Source: an uncultured Tenacibaculum sp. (GTDB taxonomy: Bacteria; Bacteroidota; Bacteroidia; Flavobacteriales; Flavobacteriaceae). From it: a DNA stretch of 64,000 bases. Where the stretch lies: the NCBI GenBank assembly GCA_947504185.1, contig CANNGJ010000009.1, positions 44,166 through 108,165 of the forward strand. The letters are read 5' to 3'. The notes beneath the pieces are model-generated. The model saw only the letters and a list, made by a program, of their open reading frames with translations, did no database searches and had not been told where the DNA came from. Below are positions 6,733 to 15,812 of the stretch, one piece after another (positions within the stretch are counted from its first letter, which is position 1; every line of letters starts with the position of its first letter). Made by a program: the position numbers and the translations under genes.

Positions 6733-9201
6733 TTGAAAACAAAAAGAATAATATTATTATTAATATTATTATTCCCTTCAATAGTTTTCTCCCAGAATTT
6801 AGATAAAATCGGAAAGTCTGATTTGTTTAAGTTAACAGGCGGTGTTGCAGCTAATGCAATTTACTATGATGGGGATTCTAATAGAGATCCATTTACTTAT
6901 ATCTTATCAGGTAATGTAAATGTAAATATTAGTGATATATACAATATTCCTTTTTCGTTTTCTTATTCGAATGCAAAGTTTCAAAAAAACAATCCTTTTT
7001 CATTTAATAGGTTAAGCTTACATCCTAGTTATAAGTGGGTAACTGCACATATTGGAGATGTAAACATGACATTTTCTCCTTATACTTTAAACGGGCATCA
7101 GTTTACTGGATTGGGGTTCGATTTATCTCCTGGAAATAAGTTTAAGGTAAGTGTAATGTATGGTAGGCTTTTAAAAGAAAGAGAGTATGAGGAAGATAAT
7201 CTTAATGGAGTTGCTAGTTATAAAAGAAATGGATACGGAATAAAAACCTCTTATAAATTAGAAAAAGGAACCATAGGGGCTATTTTTTTTAAAGCTAAAG
7301 ATGAAAAAAGTTCTTTACAAAACGAAATACCAATTGAAAAAGACATTCAGCCTAAAGAAAATGTAGTAATAAGTGTAGATGGAAATTATACGCTAACAAA
7401 AGAGATAAATATAAAAGGAGAGGTAGCAGTTTCTGCTTTAACAGAAGATGTAAGGGTTGGTAAAGAAAATAGTGGTTTTTTAGATTTCTTATTAAACACA
7501 AACGTAAGCACACAGTATTATAAAGCGTATAATTTTAATATAGATTATCAATTTGGAAAAGGGCTTATAGGTTTAGGCTACGAACGAATAGACCCTAATT
7601 ACAAAACATTAGGAGGCTATTATTTTAATAATGATTTAGAAAACATAACTGTTAATGCCTCTCAAAGAATATTTAAAGAAAAATTAGGGGTAACAGTTAA
7701 TGCAGGTTTGCAAAAAGATGATTTAGACGGAGATAAAACGAGTCAGTTAAGAAGATTGGTTTTTTCTTTAAATGCTAATTACAATGCTTCAGAGAAACTA
7801 AATGTTACGGCGGGTTATTCTAGTTTTCAGTCATTTACAAATATCAAAAATCAGTTTGATTATATAAACGAAGTATCTCAAATAGAAAATGAATTAGATA
7901 AAGCGAACATATCTCAAATATCTCAAAACTCTAATTTAAACGTAAATTATGTTTTAACAAACACACAACAGAAAAGAGAAAATATAAATGTCGGGCTCAC
8001 ATTTCAAAACGCAGTAAATGAAATAGAGAATAAAGCAGAAGAAAAAGACGAATCTAGTTTTTATAATGGAAATATAGTATACACAATAGCATATCCAAAT
8101 AATAATTTAACCCTATCCGGAGCTTTGAATGGAAGTTACAGTAAGCTTCCTCAAAATAAAGGAATTATTGCTGGCCCTACAGTTTCTGCTAGTAAAGCAT
8201 ACCTTAATAAAAAATTAAAGTTAACATCAGCAGTAAGTTACAATCAAAGTATTAATAACGGAACCAAACAAGGGGAAATTATAAATTTAAGATTGGGAGC
8301 TCGCTATGTATATAAAAAGCGACATAATTTTAATTTAACCGTGTTAAATCAATATAGAAAGTCGCTTTCAAAGTCGAGAAAAGATTTAACAATAACCTTT
8401 GGTTATAATTATGCTTTTGGCAGCTTTAGTTCTAAAGATATTCGATTTAAGAAAAAAACAAAGAAAAAGAAAGTTAGAAGTAAAAAAGAAAACTTTATAA
8501 AGTTTGCATATAAAGATTCTATATACGAAGGTACTATACCAATGATTGATTTTAAGTTAAAAAAACTTAGCGAATCAACTTTGTTTAAAGGCATGCCAAA
8601 TTACAAGAAGGAAAAATTAGATAGTTATAGAAAAGAGATTGCTAAAGAAGAGAACAAAAGAGCCTATAAGATAAAAGCGATTCAGTATTTGAAAGACTTG
8701 TATGATATAAAAAATTATGAGAAAAAATACAATGAATTGTTATTTTCAGTAATTCAAGATTTATCAAAAGATATAAGCAGGTTATCGCTAGACTATGCTA
8801 TAGAGATAGATTATACTAAGGTAAATAAAGAAATAGTGAAACATGAGCTATGGAATAAAACACCTAAAGACAAGCAAACATATCCTAAAGAACTACAAGA
8901 AGAATATACTGTTTTAGAAAAAGAAAAGAAAGGTGCATTAACAAAGTTAGTTACGCACCGTTGGATGAAATCAGTAATTACAAAGTATACCACATCTACT
9001 AGTATAGAAAAAAGAGATATCTATTTAGAAGCCTTTTTTAAACAAGAAGGAGAAAATGTGTTTAAAATGATTGATAATAAGGAAGATAAATCAAAAATAA
9101 AATTATATTTGTTAAAAAAAGTAATAGACTTTTATGCCAAAAAATCGAAAGATGCTATTAATTTCGATGACTATGAGCTAAAGTATATCTACAAAAACTA
9201 A
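6733..9201 (+). CDS. Outer-membrane beta-barrel protein with a C-terminal helical extension
   Basis: 822 residues from a TTG start. A signal peptide (MKTKRIILLLILLFPSIVFS) is followed by an amphipathic strand-rich barrel of about residues 25-565: LTGGVAANAIYYDG, NRLSLHPSYKWVTAHIGD, FSPYTLNGHQFTGLGF and many alternating strands. A very basic linker (KKKTKKKKVRSKK, about 573-588) leads to a ~230-residue charged helical region that should lie in the periplasm. It is the first gene of a co-oriented cluster, with the toxin-like gene starting 9 nt after its stop. The position suggests an outer-membrane anchor or export partner for the surface proteins that follow; this is inference. It lacks PorP/SprF or TonB-receptor hallmarks that I can recognise. 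Confidence 0.72.
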   Translation: MKTKRIILLLILLFPSIVFSQNLDKIGKSDLFKLTGGVAANAIYYDGDSNRDPFTYILSGNVNVNISDIYNIPFSFSYSNAKFQKNNPFSFNRLSLHPSYKWVTAHIGDVNMTFSPYTLNGHQFTGLGFDLSPGNKFKVSVMYGRLLKEREYEEDNLNGVASYKRNGYGIKTSYKLEKGTIGAIFFKAKDEKSSLQNEIPIEKDIQPKENVVISVDGNYTLTKEINIKGEVAVSALTEDVRVGKENSGFLDFLLNTNVSTQYYKAYNFNIDYQFGKGLIGLGYERIDPNYKTLGGYYFNNDLENITVNASQRIFKEKLGVTVNAGLQKDDLDGDKTSQLRRLVFSLNANYNASEKLNVTAGYSSFQSFTNIKNQFDYINEVSQIENELDKANISQISQNSNLNVNYVLTNTQQKRENINVGLTFQNAVNEIENKAEEKDESSFYNGNIVYTIAYPNNNLTLSGALNGSYSKLPQNKGIIAGPTVSASKAYLNKKLKLTSAVSYNQSINNGTKQGEIINLRLGARYVYKKRHNFNLTVLNQYRKSLSKSRKDLTITFGYNYAFGSFSSKDIRFKKKTKKKKVRSKKENFIKFAYKDSIYEGTIPMIDFKLKKLSESTLFKGMPNYKKEKLDSYRKEIAKEENKRAYKIKAIQYLKDLYDIKNYEKKYNELLFSVIQDLSKDISRLSLDYAIEIDYTKVNKEIVKHELWNKTPKDKQTYPKELQEEYTVLEKEKKGALTKLVTHRWMKSVITKYTTSTSIEKRDIYLEAFFKQEGENVFKMIDNKEDKSKIKLYLLKKVIDFYAKKSKDAINFDDYELKYIYKN

Positions 9202-9207
9202 CCCTTC
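9194..9207 (+). repeat. Leader motif AAAACTAACCCTTC, copy 1
   Basis: A 14-nt sequence spanning the stop of the barrel gene and ending 3 nt before the toxin-like gene's ATG. An identical copy ends 5 nt before the start of the 1537-residue gene (15794-15807). It may be a translation-initiation element or a trace of shared ancestry. Confidence 0.5.
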
Positions 9208-9210
9208 GCT

Positions 9211-12200
9211 ATGAGAAAAAAATTACTTGTTTTTTTACTTTTTATTTGCTCGTTCTCAACATTTGGGCAACAATATCCTGTGCAATTATTAACAAACGTG
9301 CAAGCGCCAGCACCAGTTAATTTTTATAACTATGCAGATGAATCAAGCTTAAATAGTCCTATAACAGTTCAAATATTTTTAAATGATTTAACGGTTTCAA
9401 ATAGGCAAGTAAAATTGAAGACCTATTTCGAAGGAGGTAATATTCAATTTCAAAGTAAGGATTTTGTATTAGGAGCAGAAAATTTATTTTTAGATGGTGG
9501 AATTCCGTTGATATTAAGAAATGCTGAGTTAGCCCCTTACTATAAATATGAAAATATACAAGGAATAGGAGCTGCTACTTATGGGCAATCAATACCAGAA
9601 GGGAGTTATGATTTTTGTTTCGAAGTATTCGATTATTTATCAGGAAACAAGCTGTCTGCAAAGAAATGTACTAAGGTTTTTATATTTAAAAACGAACCAC
9701 CAATATTAAACTTACCTTTTAACGGAACTAATATAGAACCAAAAGACTTTGAAAATATTGTTTTTCAATGGACACCTAGGCACCTTAATGTAAGTAATGT
9801 AGAATATGAGCTGAGTATTGTAGAAATATGGGATAATACCATAACACCACAAACTGCATTTTTATCACAAGCACCTATTTATCAAGAAACCACAAGGGCA
9901 ACAAGTATTTTATACGGACCCGACAAGCCTCAGTTGTTAGCAGATAAACGTTATGCATGGCGAATACAAGCAAAAGCGTTACAAGGGCTTGAAGAAATAG
10001 GCTTATTTAAAAATGAAGGGTATAGCGAAGTGTTTTGGTTTTCAAGAACATCACCATGTCAAGAGCCAGAAGATATAACGGGAGAACCAAAAGGGCTTTC
10101 GAAAATTAATGTGTATTGGAACGAAGACCCAACAGTGTATTCCGATTATATTATTGCGTATAGAGAAGCAGATAAACCCGATGCACACTGGTTTACCAAG
10201 AAAACAAACAGTGCTTGGGCAACTATCTGGAATTTAAAACCAGGTACTACCTACGAATATAAAGTAAAAGGAAAATGTACCTATCAGTATAGCGAATATT
10301 CTGAAGTACAATATGTTACTACTGAGATTGTAAAAAATGAAGATGCCAATTACCAATGTGGTATAGTGCCCGATGAAATAGCAATAACCAATAGAGAACC
10401 ACATCCAGGTTTAGCAATAGGAAGCCAAATAACTGCTGGAGATTTTAAAGTTGTAATTACCGACATAACAAGTCAGTCTCCAGGTTCTTTATCAGGTAAA
10501 GGATATGTAAGTATACCGTATTTAAATTTTGCCAAGTTTGCGGTTAATTTTAGTAATATCCTGGTAAATACCGATAATAGATTAGCACAAGGAGAAATTG
10601 TAACCGTATACGACGCTAAGTTTGGTGAAGGAGCCTCTATGACGGTAGATGTAAACGTTAATATTTCAGAAGGAATTAATGGAGATGCTGGAGAAACAAA
10701 TGTAAAAGAGGTAGATTTTGTTGTAGATAGTGTAACAATAAATGCAGATGGTGCTATTGTAGCAACAGGAACAAATGCAGATGGAGAACCAGACTCAGCA
10801 ATTATTCCAGGAGACAAAGATGTAAAAATCATAAGCTCAAATGGAGATGTATGGTCGGTAGGAGAAGACGGTAAAATAACAAAAGAAGAAGGAGGAGAAG
10901 GAGGAGCAGTAGTAGCAGGTACTACAAACGGAATAGGCAGCAATGGAGAAGTAAACCAAGTAACTGCCGATGGTGTTTTGGTAACTTTTGAAGATTCAGG
11001 TTATTATAGTTATGATGCATTGCCTAAAAACACATCTTCTGAATTAGAGGCAGAGTATAGGGTTATAGAAACCAAAAACGGAAATAAATACGAAATTCCG
11101 TACAAAGCGATTTCAGACAATAACGGAGAAGATTTTATATATGCCGATGTTGAAATTACAGATAATACGATTGTTAAAGACAGTATTATTTTTAAAACTA
11201 AAGAAGGGGCAAAAGTAGATGTGTTATCGTGGGACGGTGACAAAGCAAAACTAAAACTAGTTAGAAAATTAGATTATGCTGATGAGGAAATTTATGCAAC
11301 TATAAAAAATAAAGAAGGTAAATACGATGTTGCAGGTACCTTAATAACTACGCATTTAGCATCGCAAGAATTAGAGGCTATTAATGTAGTATTAGTACCA
11401 GTTGGTGTTGATGTAGATAGTGATTTAATAACCAAGACCAAAGAAATTTATGCAAAGGCAGGAGTTCGATTAAATATTGAAGTAAAGCCAAAAGTGGACA
11501 AAGATGAGGTATATGGTTTAGAAAATTTACCACGCATAGAAGTAGGTGATAGTAATTTATTAGCGCATTATACAGCTGACCAAAAACTATTTAACAATTA
11601 TATTAAAAACCAAACGTATTACAATAAGAAAACGTATTATGTTTCTGTAACAAATATAGCTACTTCTGAAGGTAATGAATTAAATGGTTTTATGCCTTTA
11701 AAAAGGCAATTTGGATTTGTGTTTATTCATGATAAAAACAATACAACCGCCACACAATCTAAAACGCTAGCACATGAGCTAGGACATGGTATTTTTGGTT
11801 TAAAACATACTTGGGACGAATATAATTTTGCTCAAGGAGCCACCAATTTCTTAATGGATAGTAAACCAGAAGGTACAGTACTAAACCATTTAGATTGGAA
11901 AAAACTACATGCTCCAGGTATTCAATTATACTGGTTTCAAGGTGATGAGGATGGGGAGTATTCGACATCTGAATATTTTGAAAAATTATTACAACAGTTG
12001 CGTTGTGCGTCTGCATCTGGGAATAATGAATTAGCTATTCCTCAAAAATATAGAGAAGGTTTAAATAATAAGTTTATAAACTTTAATTATGCTTTAAGTT
12101 CAGATAAGACTGAAATAAATGGGGAGAAAATAAGTAATGCTAGAATTACAATCCCTTCTGGAAAAACTAAAATATCTGGTATTTTATCTCCAACTATTGA

Positions 12201-14043
12201 TGTAAATAAAGGGATAATTGAGTTTACTAATCTTAAATTAAAAATTCCAGTTTATTCTTATAGTTGGAACAGTGGGGTTTCTCCTTTTGAACACTTTAAA
12301 AATTACTTATTACCTAATGATAATGGAGATATAACTCAAGATCATAATGCTGTTCTTAACCAGCTATTAAACAAAGATGAATTTACAGATGCTGATATTA
12401 ATGAAATAAAGAAAATCGCAAATTGTGGGGCTAAATATTTCACTACTAAAAATAAGTATTTAATCATTAAAAAAATAACAGAACACAGCTATTTTTTAAC
12501 AGAATATTATGAAGATTTAATTTTAGATTTAATTGATAATTATTCAGGTGATATAAAAACATATTCAGAAGAATTAATAGGATATTTTATAAACGATACT
12601 GATTTAACAAGTAGGTTGTTTAATAGGATGACTGATGAACATGGTGGATATGTTTGGAAGGGAAATGAAAATAATTATTCTAGGTTTTTAGAACAGGTTT
12701 ACGCATTGTGGAAAGGAACAGATTACGCTAAAGAAAGTAATTATTCTTATGTTGAAATAGGAGATACTTTAAATAGCAGTATTTTAAGTCCAAGAGTAAT
12801 TATGTACGATGGTGATTCTTGGTTTCCAAATGTTTCCTATAATGGAGTTAGTTTTAGAGAGGGAAAAGTAAATTTACTTACTGAGTCGGTTTATGGACAG
12901 CATGGTGTTTTAAGCTATGAACTATTTCAGCCGGTATTAATTGTTTTTGGTAAAGGGAAAGGTAAAGCCAAAGTAACTAAAGAGATGGTACCAGCAATAT
13001 ACTTTGCGGGAACTACAGAAAAAGACAATCTAGAAAAAGGGCTAGACCAAATAGGGTTAACTGTAGATATAGCTCTTACGTTTAGTGGTGTAGGTAACTT
13101 TACTAAATTAAGACATTTAACAAAGTTAAAACAAGTAGGTAGAGTCGTAATTGGTACTGTTGAAATTACGAGTGGTGTTGCAGATATATTAATGAACTAT
13201 ACAGATATATGCGAAGGAAGCGAAGAGTTTTGTAGTTCGCTTCAAGAATATAATATGTATCTTCAAATGGGACTTTTAGGTTCTGGTTTAATAAAAGCAA
13301 AATTTGCTTTAGCTAGAAAAAAAGCTAAAGACAATTATATAAAGAATAGAGATGCTTTAATTAAAAAGAAAGGAGCAGATGATCCTTCTATTAAAGAATT
13401 AGATGAACATTTTGGAATAACTAATGGAAGTGTAGATCTAAGTAAGTTTTTGGATGATGAGTTGGTTAAAAACTTCAGAAAACAAGTTATAGATGAGGAA
13501 TTACCAGCAAAATTCCCTAATCTTTCTATAGATGAACTAACAGCTATTAAAGTATATACTAGTGATGAAGCTAGAAATGGAGTAAAAATATATTATGAAT
13601 TAAATAGGCAATTAAGAGCGGATAATCTAGATGACTACAATAAAGGTTTAAATCAACTATTAAATAATAGTTTAGAGAAATTACCTAATAACAATAATGA
13701 CAAGTTATTTAGAGGAATATACGGTGAAGAAGCTAATATCGCTAGTAATTGGAAAAAGGGAGATAAGGTTAAATTTAAAGAGTTTAAATCAACATCAACA
13801 AATATTCAAAAAGCAGCCTATGAGTTTAGCTACAAACACTCAGATGATATGTTAATTGAGATAAGAGGAGCTAAAGGTGCAAATGTTTGTGATATTTCTT
13901 GTAGTCCAGATGAAATGGAAGTAATTCTTAAATCTGGGCAAGAATTTAAGGTAATAGATGTTATTGAAGATTTTAAAATTTTTGATATGGATTATGATCA
14001 GCAAAATCCGTTTACTAAAATAATAATAGAAGTTATTAAATAA
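9211..14043 (+). CDS. Secreted polymorphic-toxin-like protein: FnIII, metzincin-like protease, C-terminal ADP-ribosyltransferase
   Basis: 1610 residues. A signal peptide (MRKKLLVFLLFICSFSTFG) is followed by a ~260-residue beta region and an FnIII-like domain (about 283-375, CQEPEDITGEPKGLSKINVYW). A Gly/Asp-rich beta stretch comes next. A zinc-protease domain has HELGHGIFGLKH at 855-866 and a Met-turn-like NFLMDSKPEGT; the motif is one residue longer than the classic metzincin HExxHxxGxxH. Hydrophobic helices of pre-toxin type lie around 1275-1370. The last ~140 residues carry the R-S-E signature of mono-ADP-ribosyltransferases: Arg1501 in LFRGIYG, S1527-T-S1529, and E1568-M-E1570 in PDEMEVILKSGQEFKV. 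The ExE form is usual for arginine-specific enzymes. There is no T9SS sorting domain, so the export route is unclear. The next gene is the likely immunity gene. Target and toxicity are inferred. Confidence 0.8.
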   Translation: MRKKLLVFLLFICSFSTFGQQYPVQLLTNVQAPAPVNFYNYADESSLNSPITVQIFLNDLTVSNRQVKLKTYFEGGNIQFQSKDFVLGAENLFLDGGIPLILRNAELAPYYKYENIQGIGAATYGQSIPEGSYDFCFEVFDYLSGNKLSAKKCTKVFIFKNEPPILNLPFNGTNIEPKDFENIVFQWTPRHLNVSNVEYELSIVEIWDNTITPQTAFLSQAPIYQETTRATSILYGPDKPQLLADKRYAWRIQAKALQGLEEIGLFKNEGYSEVFWFSRTSPCQEPEDITGEPKGLSKINVYWNEDPTVYSDYIIAYREADKPDAHWFTKKTNSAWATIWNLKPGTTYEYKVKGKCTYQYSEYSEVQYVTTEIVKNEDANYQCGIVPDEIAITNREPHPGLAIGSQITAGDFKVVITDITSQSPGSLSGKGYVSIPYLNFAKFAVNFSNILVNTDNRLAQGEIVTVYDAKFGEGASMTVDVNVNISEGINGDAGETNVKEVDFVVDSVTINADGAIVATGTNADGEPDSAIIPGDKDVKIISSNGDVWSVGEDGKITKEEGGEGGAVVAGTTNGIGSNGEVNQVTADGVLVTFEDSGYYSYDALPKNTSSELEAEYRVIETKNGNKYEIPYKAISDNNGEDFIYADVEITDNTIVKDSIIFKTKEGAKVDVLSWDGDKAKLKLVRKLDYADEEIYATIKNKEGKYDVAGTLITTHLASQELEAINVVLVPVGVDVDSDLITKTKEIYAKAGVRLNIEVKPKVDKDEVYGLENLPRIEVGDSNLLAHYTADQKLFNNYIKNQTYYNKKTYYVSVTNIATSEGNELNGFMPLKRQFGFVFIHDKNNTTATQSKTLAHELGHGIFGLKHTWDEYNFAQGATNFLMDSKPEGTVLNHLDWKKLHAPGIQLYWFQGDEDGEYSTSEYFEKLLQQLRCASASGNNELAIPQKYREGLNNKFINFNYALSSDKTEINGEKISNARITIPSGKTKISGILSPTIDVNKGIIEFTNLKLKIPVYSYSWNSGVSPFEHFKNYLLPNDNGDITQDHNAVLNQLLNKDEFTDADINEIKKIANCGAKYFTTKNKYLIIKKITEHSYFLTEYYEDLILDLIDNYSGDIKTYSEELIGYFINDTDLTSRLFNRMTDEHGGYVWKGNENNYSRFLEQVYALWKGTDYAKESNYSYVEIGDTLNSSILSPRVIMYDGDSWFPNVSYNGVSFREGKVNLLTESVYGQHGVLSYELFQPVLIVFGKGKGKAKVTKEMVPAIYFAGTTEKDNLEKGLDQIGLTVDIALTFSGVGNFTKLRHLTKLKQVGRVVIGTVEITSGVADILMNYTDICEGSEEFCSSLQEYNMYLQMGLLGSGLIKAKFALARKKAKDNYIKNRDALIKKKGADDPSIKELDEHFGITNGSVDLSKFLDDELVKNFRKQVIDEELPAKFPNLSIDELTAIKVYTSDEARNGVKIYYELNRQLRADNLDDYNKGLNQLLNNSLEKLPNNNNDKLFRGIYGEEANIASNWKKGDKVKFKEFKSTSTNIQKAAYEFSYKHSDDMLIEIRGAKGANVCDISCSPDEMEVILKSGQEFKVIDVIEDFKIFDMDYDQQNPFTKIIIEVIK

Positions 14044-14048
14044 ATTTT

Positions 14049-14603
14049 ATGAATAATAAATTATTAGTTTATATAGATAAGGCATTATCAAATTTGAATA
14101 GACATCTCAAAGATGATATTTCGAATGATAGGGAAAAGCAAAAATTAGAAATGCGTATTGAAGTTTTTGAAGAGATAAGAAGTGTATTTGAGTGGAAAAC
14201 TTCTAAAGAAGAAAATAAACAATCAAGAAGAATTTTACAATTAGCTAAATCGAGAGAGCAAGATTGGGATGTAAAAGATCAATTAAATGAGATTAATCTT
14301 TATTCAAAAATTAGAGAGGTTATTCCATATATAATGGCAGTTAGCTATAAAATAAATATGGAAGAAAATCATTTAACAGAGGATTTACTGGTTTTTTGCG
14401 AGAGTCAACTAGAAATTATAGATAGATCTTCATATAAAAGAAAAATTATTTTCCCTAATAAAGAGGAAATAGAAAAAGCTTTTAAGAGCTATACAGAAAG
14501 AATAAAACCGAATAAAATACCTAGTCTTAAGGTTTATAATCAGCCAGAAGTAAATGAGAAAATTGAAGAGCTATATCAAATGTTTTTGAATCTATCCCGC
14601 TAG
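14049..14603 (+). CDS. Small cytoplasmic protein, candidate immunity protein for the ART toxin
   Basis: 184 residues, predicted mostly helical and highly charged, with no signal peptide or membrane segment (MNNKLLVYIDKALSNLNRHL at the start). I do not recognise the family. The start lies 5 nt after the toxin stop, and it is the only gene of the cluster without an export signal. Toxin genes of this kind are normally followed directly by a cytoplasmic antidote. It shows no ADP-ribosylglycohydrolase motifs, so it would more likely block the ART domain by binding. The stop codon lies at the edge of a REP-like hairpin (14604-14622). Confidence 0.6.
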   Translation: MNNKLLVYIDKALSNLNRHLKDDISNDREKQKLEMRIEVFEEIRSVFEWKTSKEENKQSRRILQLAKSREQDWDVKDQLNEINLYSKIREVIPYIMAVSYKINMEENHLTEDLLVFCESQLEIIDRSSYKRKIIFPNKEEIEKAFKSYTERIKPNKIPSLKVYNQPEVNEKIEELYQMFLNLSR

Positions 14604-14622
14604 TGCGAGCATCCTGCTCGTG
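14604..14622. repeat. REP-like hairpin just after the immunity candidate
   Basis: The sequence CGAGCA-TCC-TGCTCG forms a 6-bp perfect stem, extendable by two G-U pairs, within CCCGCTAGTGCGAGCATCC. It is far richer in GC than its surroundings. The immunity gene's stop codon (TAG) is part of the same block. It resembles short dispersed palindromes of Bacteroidota genomes; only one copy is seen in this window. Confidence 0.45.
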
Positions 14623-14627
14623 ACGAC

Positions 14628-14684
14628 ATGAGTAAGAAGAAGCGAATAAAGAAATTAAAGTCAATAAAACAGAAATTAAAATAA
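14628..14684 (+). other. 18-codon Lys-rich mini-frame upstream of the lipoprotein
   Basis: ATG at 14628 opens MSKKKRIKKLKSIKQKLK, whose stop TAA overlaps the lipoprotein ATG as TAATG. It could be a leader that couples translation, or just the A-rich tail of a cassette exchange. Nothing shows that it is translated. Confidence 0.2.
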
Positions 14685-15766
14685 TGAAAATAATAGTAAA
14701 AATAGTAGTAAGTATCTTTTTAACACTTTTAATAAGTGCTTGTAGTAGCGATAGTGATGCTCTAAATTCAAAAGAATTTAGATATTTAGGTTTTGAAAAA
14801 GATGTATTATTACCTTCAGTAAATGAAAGAGATATTGTTTTTTATACCATAAGTTTTGATACTAATAAAAGTAACTGGGAACTTACCTTAAACGATGAAG
14901 CAAAAAACATACCTGTAACTTTAACAAAGGTAGAAGAAACAGGCCATGGATGGACAGCAATAGATGACCCATTACAAAAAATATATTGTAAAGTACCAGC
15001 TTTTGGCACTGGTAATTATACATTAACTATAAAAAATAAGGTTACAGGTCAACTACAAACTCATACATTTTTAGTTCGAGATAATACCTTTAATGAGGTA
15101 AAATCAGCAGCTGATGCATTTTATAGTTTAGAAGGCGAGTTACATTACCTACATAGCCAAAACACAACAAATACAATACTAAGCAATATAAACACAAATA
15201 GTATAGAGAAAGTAGTATTAGAAAACACAACTACATTTAACCCAATAATGTTAGAATATACAGTTAATAATGAAGGAGCATTAAATTTTACAATACCTAA
15301 AGCAACACCAGTAGGGGTATATTATTTGGGGGTATATTATAATAGTGGCATTAATTCATTTTTCGAAAAAGAGATAATAGTATTAGAAGAACAAAAGCCA
15401 GTAATAACAAGTGTTAACAAAACAATTATTGTATCAGGTGAAGATTTAGTTTTAAAAGGTAACAATTTTAGATATATCGTAGACGATAGCCTTGTACCAA
15501 CAAAAGGCTTAACTAGAATAAGAACAGAAACTAAATTAGTGTTTAATAATGGTAAAGAAGAGCAAACAGTAAGTTTAGGTAGATACGAAGAAGATGAAGA
15601 ATACAACAATATAAATAGCAACTTTACCGAACTAACATATAAAATACCTACAAAAGAAGATTTTTATATTTTCTCAGATGTAGATAAAACTTATTTTGAA
15701 GGAGAAGTATATTTAAAAAGCGGGCCTTATAAAACAGATTCGTTTACGTTAAAAATAATCTTTTAA
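14684..15766 (+). CDS. Lipoprotein with an IPT/TIG-like domain
   Basis: 360 residues. The signal peptide ends in a lipobox (LLISAC-SSDSD), so Cys20 would be lipidated and the protein anchored to a membrane. The mature protein is beta-rich. About residues 240-360 (PVITSVNKTIIVSGEDLVLKG followed by a Y/V-rich beta pattern) resemble an IPT/TIG immunoglobulin-like fold. I do not recognise a specific family. It sits between the toxin/immunity pair and the 1537-residue secreted protein and is probably cotranscribed with them. A role as a surface or periplasmic tether for a cluster partner is inference. Confidence 0.7.
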   Translation: MKIIVKIVVSIFLTLLISACSSDSDALNSKEFRYLGFEKDVLLPSVNERDIVFYTISFDTNKSNWELTLNDEAKNIPVTLTKVEETGHGWTAIDDPLQKIYCKVPAFGTGNYTLTIKNKVTGQLQTHTFLVRDNTFNEVKSAADAFYSLEGELHYLHSQNTTNTILSNINTNSIEKVVLENTTTFNPIMLEYTVNNEGALNFTIPKATPVGVYYLGVYYNSGINSFFEKEIIVLEEQKPVITSVNKTIIVSGEDLVLKGNNFRYIVDDSLVPTKGLTRIRTETKLVFNNGKEEQTVSLGRYEEDEEYNNINSNFTELTYKIPTKEDFYIFSDVDKTYFEGEVYLKSGPYKTDSFTLKIIF

Positions 15767-15793
15767 AAAATAAGAAAGCTAAAAAAGAAAAAG

Positions 15794-15807
15794 AAAACTA
15801 ACCCTTC
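15794..15807 (+). repeat. Leader motif AAAACTAACCCTTC, copy 2
   Basis: Identical to 9194-9207. An ATG at 15808 just after it opens a two-codon frame (ATG GCA TGA) whose stop overlaps the real start at 15813, an arrangement that could allow translational coupling or re-initiation. Confidence 0.5.
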
Positions 15808-15812
15808 ATGGC

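Noticed and set aside
10473..10943. 156-residue open frame on the minus strand within the toxin-like gene
   Set aside because: It is antisense to a clearly coding gene, Pro/Ser-rich from codon mirroring, with no domain or start signal.
14049..14603. ADP-ribosylglycohydrolase as the immunity mechanism
   Set aside because: No Asp-rich glycohydrolase or macrodomain motifs are visible in the 184 residues.
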